Source: Calditrichaceae bacterium (GTDB lineage Bacteria; Calditrichota; Calditrichia; Calditrichales; Calditrichaceae). From it: a DNA stretch of 13,528 bases. Location of the stretch: the NCBI GenBank assembly GCA_030592985.1, contig JAUVIB010000045.1, forward strand, positions 1 to 13,528, read 5' to 3'. The position numbers and the translations under genes are program-made. Under the pieces are notes generated by a model that was given only the letters and a program-made list of their open reading frames with translations, did not search any database and had not been told where the DNA came from. Below, in pieces: positions 1-8,140 of the stretch (the stretch's first letter is position 1; each line of letters opens with the position of its first letter).

Positions 1-182
1 CCGGTAAAGCGCTTTACGAACCGCAAAGCGGCAGGTGTTATGATGGAATTAACAGTGAAGATAAGATTAATTTAAACTCAGGCGCAGAGTCAACGATAGA
101 AGCGCTATTGACGATTCTGGAAATTGAAAAGTACGTATTAACAAAACAAATTGTACATAACTATTATAGAAAAAATAAATAA
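1..182 (+). CDS. C-terminal fragment of an unidentified protein, possibly a glycosidase
   Basis: An open frame enters from the left edge (first full codon at base 3) and stops with TAA at 180-182, giving the last 59 residues of a protein. The tail contains YEPQSGRCYDGI and NLNSGAESTIEALLTILEIE. From memory, a similar Asn-Ser-Gly-Ala-Glu-Ser-Thr helix occurs near the C-terminus of some six-hairpin (alpha/alpha-barrel) glycosidase-like proteins. That is a recollection, not a search result. The next gene, a beta-mannosidase, starts only eight bases after the stop, so the two are probably co-transcribed, which favours a carbohydrate-related role. The fragment is clearly coding: its composition is protein-like and it runs unbroken into the tight junction. 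The family assignment is tentative, because the catalytic part lies outside the window. Confidence 0.6.
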   Translation, partial: GKALYEPQSGRCYDGINSEDKINLNSGAESTIEALLTILEIEKYVLTKQIVHNYYRKNK

Positions 183-189
183 AATCCTT

Positions 190-2652
190 ATGAATAAACG
201 ATTCCAATTGAACAAAAAATGGACATTAAAACTTTTATCAAATAACGATATAGTTATTACCGATAAATTTAAAATTCCTAAAAAAGGCATTCCTGCAGCT
301 GTGCCGGGTACAGTCCATACCGATTTATTCAATGCACAGCTAATCTCTGACCCCTTCTATTCAGATAATGAATTAGGGCTGCAATGGATAAGCGAATGCG
401 ATTGGAAATATGAAACCTATTTTGATTTTCCCGTAGATTTTAATCTGGAAGTAGAAACCAGCCTTGTTTGTGAGGGATTGGATACTATAGCGGAAATTGT
501 GCTCAACGGGAAGGTTGTCGGATTCTCGAAAAACATGTTCGTCAAATACGATTTAATACTTGATGAAATACTGTGTCCTAAAGATAACCATTTACTAATA
601 AAATTCCATTCCCCATTAAAATATGTACAGCATAACAAGTTCCCCCTCGAACAGTTCCCTTCAGCCCGTCATCCCGATCGCGTTTTTATCCGCAAATCTC
701 AGTATTCATTCGGCTGGGATTGGGGGCCGGCCTATCCGACGATGGGTGTTTGGAAAGCGGTTTATTTAGAGCAGTCCGGCGCGGTAAAAATTGGATCTAT
801 TCGTTTCAATACTCTGAGCATTGAAAAGGGTACAGCAATAACAGAAGTTCTTATTCAGCTTAAATCTAAACCGCAAAGCGAAATTACTATAGAAGCTCAG
901 CTATCAATTTCGGAACAATCCTTCACTAAACAATTTCAGGTCCAGGGTAATTCAGAGGTAAAAATCGATTTTGATATTCCACAAGCAAAATTATGGTGGC
1001 CGCAAGGATACGGACAACCTTATCTATATGATTTGGATGTAAAAGTTTTAGATGCGCATAAAAATGTCTTAGATCAAAATAGCCTAAAAATCGGCGTCCG
1101 AACCATTCAGTTGCAATTAGAAGATAATGGTAAGAATACATTTCGTTTTCTGGTGAATTCAAAACCGGTTTTTTTAAAAGGCGCTAACTGGATTCCAGTT
1201 GATTCGTTTATTCCCCGTGCCGATGATAACGTTTACAAGAAATTAATCCAATTGGCAAAAGAAGCCAACATGAATGTACTGCGCGTATGGGGTGGCGGTA
1301 TTTATGAGAGCGATCTGTTCTATGATTTATGCGACCAATTGGGCATTTTAGTTTGGCAGGATTTTATGTTTGCCTGTGCTGCTTATCCCGATAATGAAGA
1401 ATTTTTAAAAGATATTATAACGGAAGCAGAGCAAAATATACTGCGCTTGCAGCGCCATCCTTCCATCGCCATTTGGTGTGGTAATAACGAGAACGAATGG
1501 ATTTGGTATCGCGATACAGGAAGTAAACCGGAGTGTATGACCGGCTATCACATTTTTCATCATTTGTTACCAGATATGTTAATAAGGTTGGATCCACGTC
1601 GTCCCTATTGGCCGTCAACGCCTTTTGGAAATGAAAATGATCCCAACAGCGTTGAAAGCGGAAACCGCCATGCTTGGGAAATATGGAGCTTCTGGTTGGA
1701 TTATAAAAAAATAAAAAATGATAGAAGTCTGTTTGTCAGCGAATTTGGTTTCCAGGGGCCAGCTGATTACCATACCATGCGAAAAGCCATCCCGCAAAAA
1801 GAATTTTGGCCGCAGAGCCGTGTATTCGAATTCCATAACAAACAAGATGAAGGGCCGGAAAGACTGATTAAATTTTTAAGCCAGCATCTGCCGGTTGTAA
1901 TGGAAACACAGGATTTTATCTATTTAACACAGCTCAATCAGGGTTTTGCACTTCAATCCTGCCTGGAACACTGGAGGTTGCGCTGGCCGGATACAACCGG
2001 AAGTATAATCTGGCAGTTAAATGATGTTTGGCCGGTAACCGGCTGGTCGTTAATTGATTCTAAGCTAAAAACAAAACTGGCTTACCATTTCACGGCACGG
2101 GCTTTTGCCGAACAATTGATTGCTTTCAAAAAAACCGGAGATAAAATCGATCTATTCTACCTGAACAGCGCTCCCGGTACATTCAAGGGCAGGTTGGAAT
2201 TAAAAAAGTTAAGTATCAATGATGGAACTATTAGTAAAATCAATCTGGATGAATTTAAGAATGTACGTGCCTTCACAGAAGAAAAAGTTGTAATTACCAG
2301 TTTGGATAGCATCATGACTGAAGATAGTGTCTTTCTTGGTACTTTGTTTAATGAAAAAGATGAACTCATCAGTCGAAATTATTATTTACAGGGAGAATGG
2401 AAACATAAACGGTTTACACATTTTCAGAATGAGTTTACTATCAATTTAGTGGCAGGTGAGAACAGCTTGATAATCAGTACAGAGCAGGTAGCCTTTTTTG
2501 TGATGTTGCAGCATTCGCAATTACAGTTTTCGGATAATGGTTTTATTCTTTTACCGGGCGAGCGGAAAAAGCTGCAGATTTTTGGAGAGATTCTATGTAA
2601 TTTTGATATGAGCGAAATCAAAATATTTTCCTTAAATCAATATCTAAAATAG
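190..2652 (+). CDS. Beta-mannosidase, glycoside hydrolase family 2
   Basis: Exo-acting retaining beta-mannosidase that removes non-reducing-end beta-mannosyl residues from manno-oligosaccharides or N-glycan cores. The protein is 820 residues, normal for the family. It has no signal peptide, so it should act in the cytoplasm on imported oligosaccharides. Visible landmarks run in family order: an N-terminal sugar-binding jelly-roll domain ending near GWDWGP (175-180), an immunoglobulin-like domain with WWPQGYGQP (from 269), and a TIM barrel beginning around KGANWIPVDSF (about 330). The barrel carries GNNENEW with the predicted acid/base Glu434, and VSEFGFQG with the predicted nucleophile Glu518. 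C-terminal beta-sandwich domains follow. I chose ATG at 190 over an in-frame TTG at 151 because the TTG lies inside the upstream gene and adds a non-homologous leader. No clear Shine-Dalgarno sequence precedes 190, so translational coupling to the upstream gene is plausible. Confidence 0.94.
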   Translation: MNKRFQLNKKWTLKLLSNNDIVITDKFKIPKKGIPAAVPGTVHTDLFNAQLISDPFYSDNELGLQWISECDWKYETYFDFPVDFNLEVETSLVCEGLDTIAEIVLNGKVVGFSKNMFVKYDLILDEILCPKDNHLLIKFHSPLKYVQHNKFPLEQFPSARHPDRVFIRKSQYSFGWDWGPAYPTMGVWKAVYLEQSGAVKIGSIRFNTLSIEKGTAITEVLIQLKSKPQSEITIEAQLSISEQSFTKQFQVQGNSEVKIDFDIPQAKLWWPQGYGQPYLYDLDVKVLDAHKNVLDQNSLKIGVRTIQLQLEDNGKNTFRFLVNSKPVFLKGANWIPVDSFIPRADDNVYKKLIQLAKEANMNVLRVWGGGIYESDLFYDLCDQLGILVWQDFMFACAAYPDNEEFLKDIITEAEQNILRLQRHPSIAIWCGNNENEWIWYRDTGSKPECMTGYHIFHHLLPDMLIRLDPRRPYWPSTPFGNENDPNSVESGNRHAWEIWSFWLDYKKIKNDRSLFVSEFGFQGPADYHTMRKAIPQKEFWPQSRVFEFHNKQDEGPERLIKFLSQHLPVVMETQDFIYLTQLNQGFALQSCLEHWRLRWPDTTGSIIWQLNDVWPVTGWSLIDSKLKTKLAYHFTARAFAEQLIAFKKTGDKIDLFYLNSAPGTFKGRLELKKLSINDGTISKINLDEFKNVRAFTEEKVVITSLDSIMTEDSVFLGTLFNEKDELISRNYYLQGEWKHKRFTHFQNEFTINLVAGENSLIISTEQVAFFVMLQHSQLQFSDNGFILLPGERKKLQIFGEILCNFDMSEIKIFSLNQYLK

Positions 2653-2734
2653 GTATTCATGCTAATACTGAAAGCGGGAATTATTCATTTACAATTTCCT
2701 GATTCTAGGTTACAGGAAGAAATGTATTAAAAAA

Positions 2735-2872
2735 TGTCTGAACGAAAAATAGCAATAAACGTCATTTCGACGAACGCAGTGAGTAGAAAATTACGTTTTT
2801 ATTGGATTTAAAGATTTCTCGTCCAGCGGTTGCCGGACTTCGAAATGAGACTCTCGTGTTTTTTTTCAGACA
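2735..2872. repeat. Nested inverted-repeat element, REP/MITE-like
   Basis: This element lies in the 277-bp gap between the mannosidase and ABC genes and is built of nested inverted arms. The outer arms are TGTCTGA (2735-2741) and TCAGACA (2866-2872), each flanked inward by an A-rich or T-rich run. The inner arms are GTCATTTCGA (2761-2770) and TCGAAATGAG (2840-2849), matching at nine of ten positions. Between them, GAGTAGAAAA near 2781 is imperfectly complementary to AGATTTCTC near 2812-2820. At the core, TCCAGC (2822-2827) can pair with GCCGGA (2832-2837) with one mismatch. From memory, the inner motif GTCATTTCGACGAA...GAGAAAT resembles a dispersed palindrome common in intergenic regions of Bacteroidota genomes. 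It contains no coding sequence. It could fold as a long hairpin in RNA downstream of the mannosidase gene and may act as a terminator or mRNA stabiliser. Confidence 0.7.
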
Positions 2873-2929
2873 CTAAATAAATATCAATGATTTGAATTAA
2901 AGGAAAAGAAATAAATATAAGAGGATATA

Positions 2930-4027
2930 ATGGGGTCGGTAAATATTGAAAATGTAAGCAAGGTTTACGGGGAAGATGTAAAGGTAAAGGCAGTAAACAA
3001 CGCTTCATTACAAATCAAAGATAAAGAATTTTTAGTGCTTGTAGGGCCATCCGGCTGCGGTAAATCTACCCTTTTACGTATGATTGCCGGGTTAGAAGAA
3101 ATCACCGAAGGCACAATTAGCATTGGTGAACGTGTAGTAAACAACGTTCCTCCAAAAGATCGAAACATAGCGATGGTCTTTCAAAATTATGCATTATATC
3201 CGCACATGACCGTTTATGATAATATGGCTTTTGGCCTAAAGCTGCGAAAATATCCCAAAGAAGAGATTAAATCACGCGTATCTGAAGCGGCTGAGTTATT
3301 GGACCTTGTTGAATATTTGGATAGAAAACCCAAAGCACTTTCTGGTGGGCAACGCCAGAGAGTAGCCGTGGGGCGAGCCATTGTACGCAAACCTGATGTT
3401 TTTCTTTTTGATGAGCCCCTCAGCAATCTAGATGCAAAATTACGGGTACAAATGCGTATCGAACTGACCAAGCTACACCAACGTCTGAGTGTCACTATAG
3501 TTTATGTAACCCACGACCAGGTAGAGGCGATGACTATGGGCGACCGTATTGTTATTATGAATAAGGGCGTTATACAGCAGGTAGATACGCCGCTGAACGT
3601 GTATAATCATCCGCTTAATCTTTTTGTAGCCGGATTTATAGGCAGTCCGTCCATGAACTTTTTTGAAGGTACCATCGAAAATGAAGTACATCTTAAATTT
3701 GTAACTGCGGATTTTGAATTGGATTTGACGGAAATATTTATACCCAGATTAAGTCCGTATAAAGACAAAAAAGTAAAAATGGGTATCCGGCCGGAACATT
3801 TGAAAATTACTCTACCTGCGGAAGTAAGCTCATCAAGTATTGAAGCTCGGATAGAAGTGGTTGAAATGATGGGTAATGAGTCTTATGTGTATCTGAAAAA
3901 CGCACAGACTCACTTCACAGTACGCACAAATAAATTCACCAATTTACGAATTCACTCGACTGTTTATGTCATACCTGAGATTGCCAAATTGTATTTTTTT
4001 GATTCCGTTACCGGTAGGTTGATTTAA
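2930..4027 (+). CDS. ugpC: Sugar ABC transporter ATP-binding protein, MalK/UgpC/MsmK family
   Basis: Cytoplasmic ATPase subunit that powers an ABC importer for oligosaccharides or glycerol phosphate. The protein is 365 residues, the usual size. Motifs in order: Walker A GPSGCGKST (39-47), Q-loop Gln85 in VFQNY, signature LSGGQRQRV (137-145), Walker B VFLFDEP (157-163, Asp161/Glu162), D-loop SNLDAKLR, and the switch His195 in VTHDQVEAMTM. The C-terminal part has GSPSMNFFEG (238-247) and GIRPEHLK (285-292), typical of the OB/TOBE regulatory domain of CUT1-family ATPases. A Shine-Dalgarno-like AAGAGG lies five bases before the ATG. No permease or binding protein is seen nearby, so this may be a shared ATPase serving several transporters, as MsmK does in other bacteria. 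The upstream beta-mannosidase suggests manno-oligosaccharides as one cargo, but this is inference. The symbol follows common annotation practice and does not imply glycerol-phosphate specificity. Confidence 0.93.
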   Translation: MGSVNIENVSKVYGEDVKVKAVNNASLQIKDKEFLVLVGPSGCGKSTLLRMIAGLEEITEGTISIGERVVNNVPPKDRNIAMVFQNYALYPHMTVYDNMAFGLKLRKYPKEEIKSRVSEAAELLDLVEYLDRKPKALSGGQRQRVAVGRAIVRKPDVFLFDEPLSNLDAKLRVQMRIELTKLHQRLSVTIVYVTHDQVEAMTMGDRIVIMNKGVIQQVDTPLNVYNHPLNLFVAGFIGSPSMNFFEGTIENEVHLKFVTADFELDLTEIFIPRLSPYKDKKVKMGIRPEHLKITLPAEVSSSSIEARIEVVEMMGNESYVYLKNAQTHFTVRTNKFTNLRIHSTVYVIPEIAKLYFFDSVTGRLI

Positions 4028-4631
4028 ATGATTTATTATTAATCTTTATTGTTACAAGTTTTATTGGAATAAACTGAAAGAATTATTTCCGGAAATGGGT
4101 GAGAATGTTTAAAGATAGAGAATTTTAAGGAAATCAGATATTGAGGATAGCGATCCATTGACTATGAATATAGTGATAGAAAAGAGTAGATACTATCCAC
4201 TTAATTCCTTTCGATTAACAAAAAAACATTTATTAACATTATTGTAATAAAAAAAACATAAAACGACTATTTTCATCCATAGATATTAAAAAATTTGTTG
4301 CCCCCCCAAAAAAACTATATATTGAGCAAAAGAAAAATAAGAATAATAACGCTCAATTTAAACTGGTTTTTTAGTGAAAATTTATACTTATTTCTGACAC
4401 ACAATGGCAAATATAGCACAATAGGGAAAAACCGCAGAAGCTAACCTTTTGTTTAAATTGAGACATTACGCTATAGGCGTTAAACACAAAACAAGTATTA
4501 TTTTTTTAAAAAAAAGTGCAAAGCATTAAATATTTTCTTATCTTAAATATTCTATTGAAAACAACTCATTAAAAAATTTCATTTATAAATTATTTTGTTT
4601 CCTAATAACAAAAATACATAAGGAGCGTTTG
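4028..4631. other. Non-coding AT-rich intergenic region
   Basis: About 600 bases between the ABC ATPase and the isomerase lipoprotein, with no credible open frame on either strand. It is very AT-rich with many A and T runs. It contains a 7-C run followed directly by a 7-A run (4301-4314), the overlapping inverted repeats listed separately (4321-4462), and a small hairpin ACGC/GCGT near 4468-4480. The last bases provide a strong ribosome binding site, TAAGGAG (4619-4625), for the following gene. I found no convincing promoter: TTGAAA at 4555 and TATAAA at 4584 are 23 bases apart, too far for a standard sigma-70 promoter, and no TAnnTTTG box of the Bacteroidetes type is clear. Confidence 0.6.
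4321..4462. repeat. Overlapping alternative inverted repeats
   Basis: The segment at 4351-4363, GCTCAATTTAAAC, has two perfect complements. Its first seven bases pair with ATTGAGC at 4321-4327, leaving a 23-base loop. Bases 4352-4363 pair over 12 bp with GTTTAAATTGAG at 4451-4462, leaving an 87-base loop. The two pairings share GCTCAAT and so exclude each other. This could be the end pair of a decayed mobile element or an RNA switch in the leader of the downstream lipoprotein gene. In such AT-rich DNA a chance origin is also possible. No known riboswitch consensus is recognised. Confidence 0.4.
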
Positions 4632-5645
4632 ATGAAGAAATTATTAGTTTTATTTTTAATTATGATGGTGTTATCATGCGGTAAAGAAGGGTCGGATTTC
4701 AAGCTTGAAAAAGGTACTGCACCTTACAATATTGCCAAAGAGTTGTCTGACAAACTACCTTTCTTAAATCCGGATTCAACAGTGGTAATTATATCGGCAA
4801 ATGATTTTGATGTTACTTCAGCCGAAGTAATATCAAATATGTACTATCTTTTTGGAAGCCGATTGAAACAATTTGCAAATATCAGTCCCGCAGAATTAAA
4901 AATAACAATTATTAAGAATGCTGATGAATTGGCAAAAGAGAAAATTTTAAAGAAGAGGGCAACTGCAGCAAATTTTATTATTTCAGATAGTATGGTTGAT
5001 AGTGTTTTAGATGCACAGTATAAACAAGTTGGCGGTAAAGACAAGTTTTTAGAATATATTCAAAGAGACAGTATACCCCTGGAAAATGTACGTAAAGATA
5101 TTAAAGTAGGCTTGGGTATTAAAGAATATTTAGATGATCAACTAAAAGCGGAGATACAAGTTAGCGATGAAGAAATTAAGGAAGTTTATGCTAAAGATAC
5201 GGTAGTGACAGTTCGCCATATCTTACTGCTGACCAATAATAAAAGTGGTGATGATAAACTTGCTGTAAAAAAGAAAATACAAAAATTGTTAAACAGAGCT
5301 AAGAAAGGTGAAGATTTTGCGAAATTGGCAATGAAATATAGTGAAGATCCCGGATCAAAAGAGCGGGGTGGACTATATGAAAAATTTCCAAAAGGACAAA
5401 TGGTCAAACCATTTGAAAAGGCTGCTTTTAAAACGCCGGTGGGTGAGCTTAGCGATGTTATAGAGACAAGGTATGGCTATCATATACTTACAGTAATTGA
5501 TCGTACAGTTGGAGCTAAAACTTTTGAGGAAGCAAAAGCCGAAATCAAGAAAAAGCTTGAAATGGAAAAATTCAGAAAAGCATATGCTAAATATATGGAG
5601 AAGCTTAAAGAGGAAGAAGGACTTGAACTTAACAAAGATGTTTAA
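4632..5645 (+). CDS. Parvulin-type peptidyl-prolyl cis-trans isomerase lipoprotein (SurA/PrsA-like)
   Basis: Envelope folding factor that should isomerise Xaa-Pro bonds and chaperone exported proteins in the periplasm. The protein is 337 residues. Its N-terminus is a lipoprotein signal: Lys-Lys, a hydrophobic run, then lipobox VLSC with the lipidated Cys16, so the mature protein is probably anchored to a membrane. Residues about 50-180 form a helical SurA_N-like chaperone region rich in charged residues. The parvulin domain spans about 193-291, with VRHILL (194-199), GEDFAKLAMKYSEDPGSKERGG (226-247), GQMVKPFEKAAF (255-266) and RYGYHILTVID (280-290), all standard family blocks. A lysine/glutamate-rich helix closes the protein. 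The ATG at 4632 is preferred over the adjacent TTG at 4629: it lies six bases after TAAGGAG and gives a canonical signal peptide. The gene ends just before a strong terminator and appears monocistronic. Confidence 0.92.
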   Translation: MKKLLVLFLIMMVLSCGKEGSDFKLEKGTAPYNIAKELSDKLPFLNPDSTVVIISANDFDVTSAEVISNMYYLFGSRLKQFANISPAELKITIIKNADELAKEKILKKRATAANFIISDSMVDSVLDAQYKQVGGKDKFLEYIQRDSIPLENVRKDIKVGLGIKEYLDDQLKAEIQVSDEEIKEVYAKDTVVTVRHILLLTNNKSGDDKLAVKKKIQKLLNRAKKGEDFAKLAMKYSEDPGSKERGGLYEKFPKGQMVKPFEKAAFKTPVGELSDVIETRYGYHILTVIDRTVGAKTFEEAKAEIKKKLEMEKFRKAYAKYMEKLKEEEGLELNKDV

Positions 5646-5667
5646 ATCGTTCTGATACTAACAGAGC

Positions 5668-5701
5668 AACAAAAAGGCGGTTTTAAAACCGCCTTTTTGT
5701 T
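5668..5701. terminator. Perfect palindromic bidirectional intrinsic terminator
   Basis: A perfect 34-bp palindrome with half-sites of 17 bases: an A-run, GGCGG and TTTT, mirrored as AAAA, CCGCC and a T-run. Read from either strand it gives a GC-rich stem followed by a U-tract. It lies 22 bases after the stop of the isomerase gene and 39 bases from the stop of the convergent Lon-like gene, so it should terminate both transcripts. Confidence 0.93.
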
Positions 5702-5740
5702 ATTTCCCCATAAATCTTTTTATTAAAATACCCGGCAGCA

Positions 5741-8140
5741 TTACTCATCACCATTATTAATTGATTTGCGATATTCATGGGAACTTACGGAAAAATTTCG
5801 TAATTCTTTTTGCACCAAATTAAAAATTGAATCTTTTGTGAACGATCCGTCTTTATGGATTCTTCCACATTTTCGACTTGTTAATATTTCCATCCCTTCT
5901 TCAATCTTACTTACTGCCCAAATGTGGAACAGGTCTTTTTTAACCGCTTCAATTACTTCATCATTAAGCATAAGATGTTTGATGTTAGATTTTGGAATTA
6001 TTACTCCCTGTTTACCGCTTAACCCCTTTGAATAGCATACCTTGTAGAATCCTTCTATTTTTTCATTAACACCGCCGATTGGTTGAATTTCCCCCTTTTG
6101 ATTTACCGAGCCAGTTACTGCAATTCCTTGATCTATAGGAATATTTGATAATGATGATAGGAGCGCGTATAGTTCGGTGGATGAGGCACTATCACCATCA
6201 ATTGTACCATAGTTTTGTTCAAAAGTTATAGATGCGGAAAAAGAAAGCGGCATAATTTTCCCAAATTTTTCTGAAAAAAATCCGCTTAAAACAAGTATCC
6301 CTTTATCATGGATTTTACCGCTCATTTTAGCTTCACGCTCAATATTTACAATACCTTTGGAGCCAATGTAAGTATTCACCGTGATTCGGGATGGTCTGCC
6401 GAAGCTGTAATCACCAACATCATAAACAGCTAATCCATTAATTTGTCCAACCGTATTTCCCTTCAAATCTATAAAGATTGAATTCTCAGTATAGGACTCA
6501 TGAACTTTATCTTCAACAAGATTATGCCGGTATATTTTAGCATTTACAGCTGCAAGAACATCATCTTTGCCGACTGTTTTATGATGTTTTTTCTTTGCCC
6601 AGAAAGAGGATTCTCTGATAATTCTTACTACTTCGCCAAATTGTATTGATATTTTTTTCTGATTCTCCGTACATCGCATACTATATTCAAATATAGCAGC
6701 TACACCATTTTGATCAAAATGGGATAATCCTTCTTCATTTACAACCCGTGCGATAAATTGAATATATTGTTTTATTGTTTTTGGTGTCTCTTTTACTTCA
6801 AAATCAAAATCAGCACGAACTTTAAAAATTTTTCGAAATTCTTCATCATAATTATATAATAATCTGTAATGAGAAACATGACCGATTAAAATAACTTTAA
6901 GATTGATAGGAATACTTGCCGGTTTTAGGGATACCGATGACTGAAAACCAAAAATTTCGTTAATGTCTTCAATTTTTAATTGTTGTGAACGCAGCGTTCG
7001 TTTTAATGATTCATACGCAAAAGGATTTTTTAATAATTGCTGAGAATCGATAATAAGGTAGCCGCCATTAGCCTTAAGTAAGGCCCCTGCTTTAATCATT
7101 GTATAATCACTATAAATAAATCCCTGGTATACCTTTTTTTCTATTTGTCCGAAAAGATTACGGTAAGTCGGATTGGACTCATATATTACCGGCACTCCTT
7201 TTTGTCGTGAATTATCAACTAAAATATTAACCCGATATTTATCAAATTGTTCATGCTTTGCAGCAGGAAGTGATTCCTCCTCATCAGAAAAACCAAGGAA
7301 ATTATCCACATTATGAGCGATATCAACAGCGGCTTCATTTAAATAGCTTAATACATCCGTTACTTGCTTATATTGTTTTATTAAGTGAATAAAATGGTTA
7401 TCAATAATAAAAGTAGCTATTTTTTCTTTGATTAAATCAAGTTCTATCTGAAGAGAGCGATCCAAAAGTGTAAATTCTCGTAATACATCTTGTAGACGAT
7501 TCTGAATTTTGGTTGTATCATGATTAATTTTTTCTTTCTCTTTTTTAGGTAGTTCCTGAAGTTTGTTAAGTTCAATCGGTTTAGCATCTTTTATGGGTAT
7601 GGTGACAAAGCCCATATTAGTGCTTTTGATTCTAATATTTTTACTTCGAGCTTCATCCTCTAATTGGGAATATAGCTTTTGTTTCTTATCCTGGAAGGTG
7701 TTGCTAATTTCCGTCCGCTTATCAAGGTATTCCTTTGCTTCAAAGGTTTTATGCAATTCGCTTTTTAATGATGTAATCATTCGCTGCATATTCTGCTTAA
7801 ACTGTTTAGCTTCACCTGCCGGAAGTTCCAGTGTAATCGGCTCATCCGGATTTAAAAAATTATAAACAAATACGCGGTCCGGCGGAACAGTCATTCCTTT
7901 GGCCTTTGCCTTAACTAAGTCGGATGTAATAGTAGTTCGGCCGCTTCCATGCGATCCTGTCACAAATAGATTATAGCCGTTATGATCCACATCAAGAGCA
8001 AATTGAATGGCTTCAACAGCACGCTCCTGGCCAATAATGGTGTTAAGTGGTTCAATATCTTTCGTTGTTTTAAAATCAAATTTGGAAAGGTCAAAACTTT
8101 TTCTTAATAATTTAATAGGAATTTTGCAGCGTTCATTCAT
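5741..8140 (-). CDS. Lon-like ATP-dependent protease with AAA_32-type ATPase domain
   Basis: Predicted cytosolic AAA+ serine protease of the AAA_32/Lon-C group (sometimes annotated LonB-like), 799 residues. It lacks the substrate-binding N-domain of classical LonA. The ATPase begins with IGQERAVEAIQFALDV (about 36-51) and a P-loop GSHGSGRTT (62-70) in which Arg replaces the usual Lys. A long charged, coiled-coil-like insertion spans about 110-290. NGGYLIIDSQQLL is the Walker B-like strand. The Lon protease domain covers about 560-770. It has the nucleophile Ser651 in DGDSASS and Lys694 in GGVNEK, 43 residues apart, the same spacing as the Ser679/Lys722 dyad of E. coli Lon, so it should be proteolytically active. 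The ATG at 8140 is supported by AGGAG seven to eight bases upstream on the minus strand. It lies 114 bases downstream of the beta-helix gene with no terminator visible between them. Its substrates cannot be told from the sequence. Confidence 0.92.
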   Translation of the reverse strand: MNERCKIPIKLLRKSFDLSKFDFKTTKDIEPLNTIIGQERAVEAIQFALDVDHNGYNLFVTGSHGSGRTTITSDLVKAKAKGMTVPPDRVFVYNFLNPDEPITLELPAGEAKQFKQNMQRMITSLKSELHKTFEAKEYLDKRTEISNTFQDKKQKLYSQLEDEARSKNIRIKSTNMGFVTIPIKDAKPIELNKLQELPKKEKEKINHDTTKIQNRLQDVLREFTLLDRSLQIELDLIKEKIATFIIDNHFIHLIKQYKQVTDVLSYLNEAAVDIAHNVDNFLGFSDEEESLPAAKHEQFDKYRVNILVDNSRQKGVPVIYESNPTYRNLFGQIEKKVYQGFIYSDYTMIKAGALLKANGGYLIIDSQQLLKNPFAYESLKRTLRSQQLKIEDINEIFGFQSSVSLKPASIPINLKVILIGHVSHYRLLYNYDEEFRKIFKVRADFDFEVKETPKTIKQYIQFIARVVNEEGLSHFDQNGVAAIFEYSMRCTENQKKISIQFGEVVRIIRESSFWAKKKHHKTVGKDDVLAAVNAKIYRHNLVEDKVHESYTENSIFIDLKGNTVGQINGLAVYDVGDYSFGRPSRITVNTYIGSKGIVNIEREAKMSGKIHDKGILVLSGFFSEKFGKIMPLSFSASITFEQNYGTIDGDSASSTELYALLSSLSNIPIDQGIAVTGSVNQKGEIQPIGGVNEKIEGFYKVCYSKGLSGKQGVIIPKSNIKHLMLNDEVIEAVKKDLFHIWAVSKIEEGMEILTSRKCGRIHKDGSFTKDSIFNLVQKELRNFSVSSHEYRKSINNGDE

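Noticed and set aside
151..189. Possible earlier TTG start for the beta-mannosidase
   Set aside because: It overlaps the end of the upstream coding frame and adds a 13-residue leader unlike GH2 proteins; ATG 190 gives the normal family N-terminus.
2659..2730. Plus-strand small open frame of 23 codons right after the mannosidase stop
   Set aside because: An AGG lies close upstream but overlaps the stop codon of the mannosidase. The peptide is not recognisable and the length is within chance.
7563..7865. Plus-strand frame of 100 codons inside the Lon-like gene
   Set aside because: It is the antisense shadow of the coding sequence for the coiled-coil insertion. The Lon-like frame on the other strand is fully supported by motifs.
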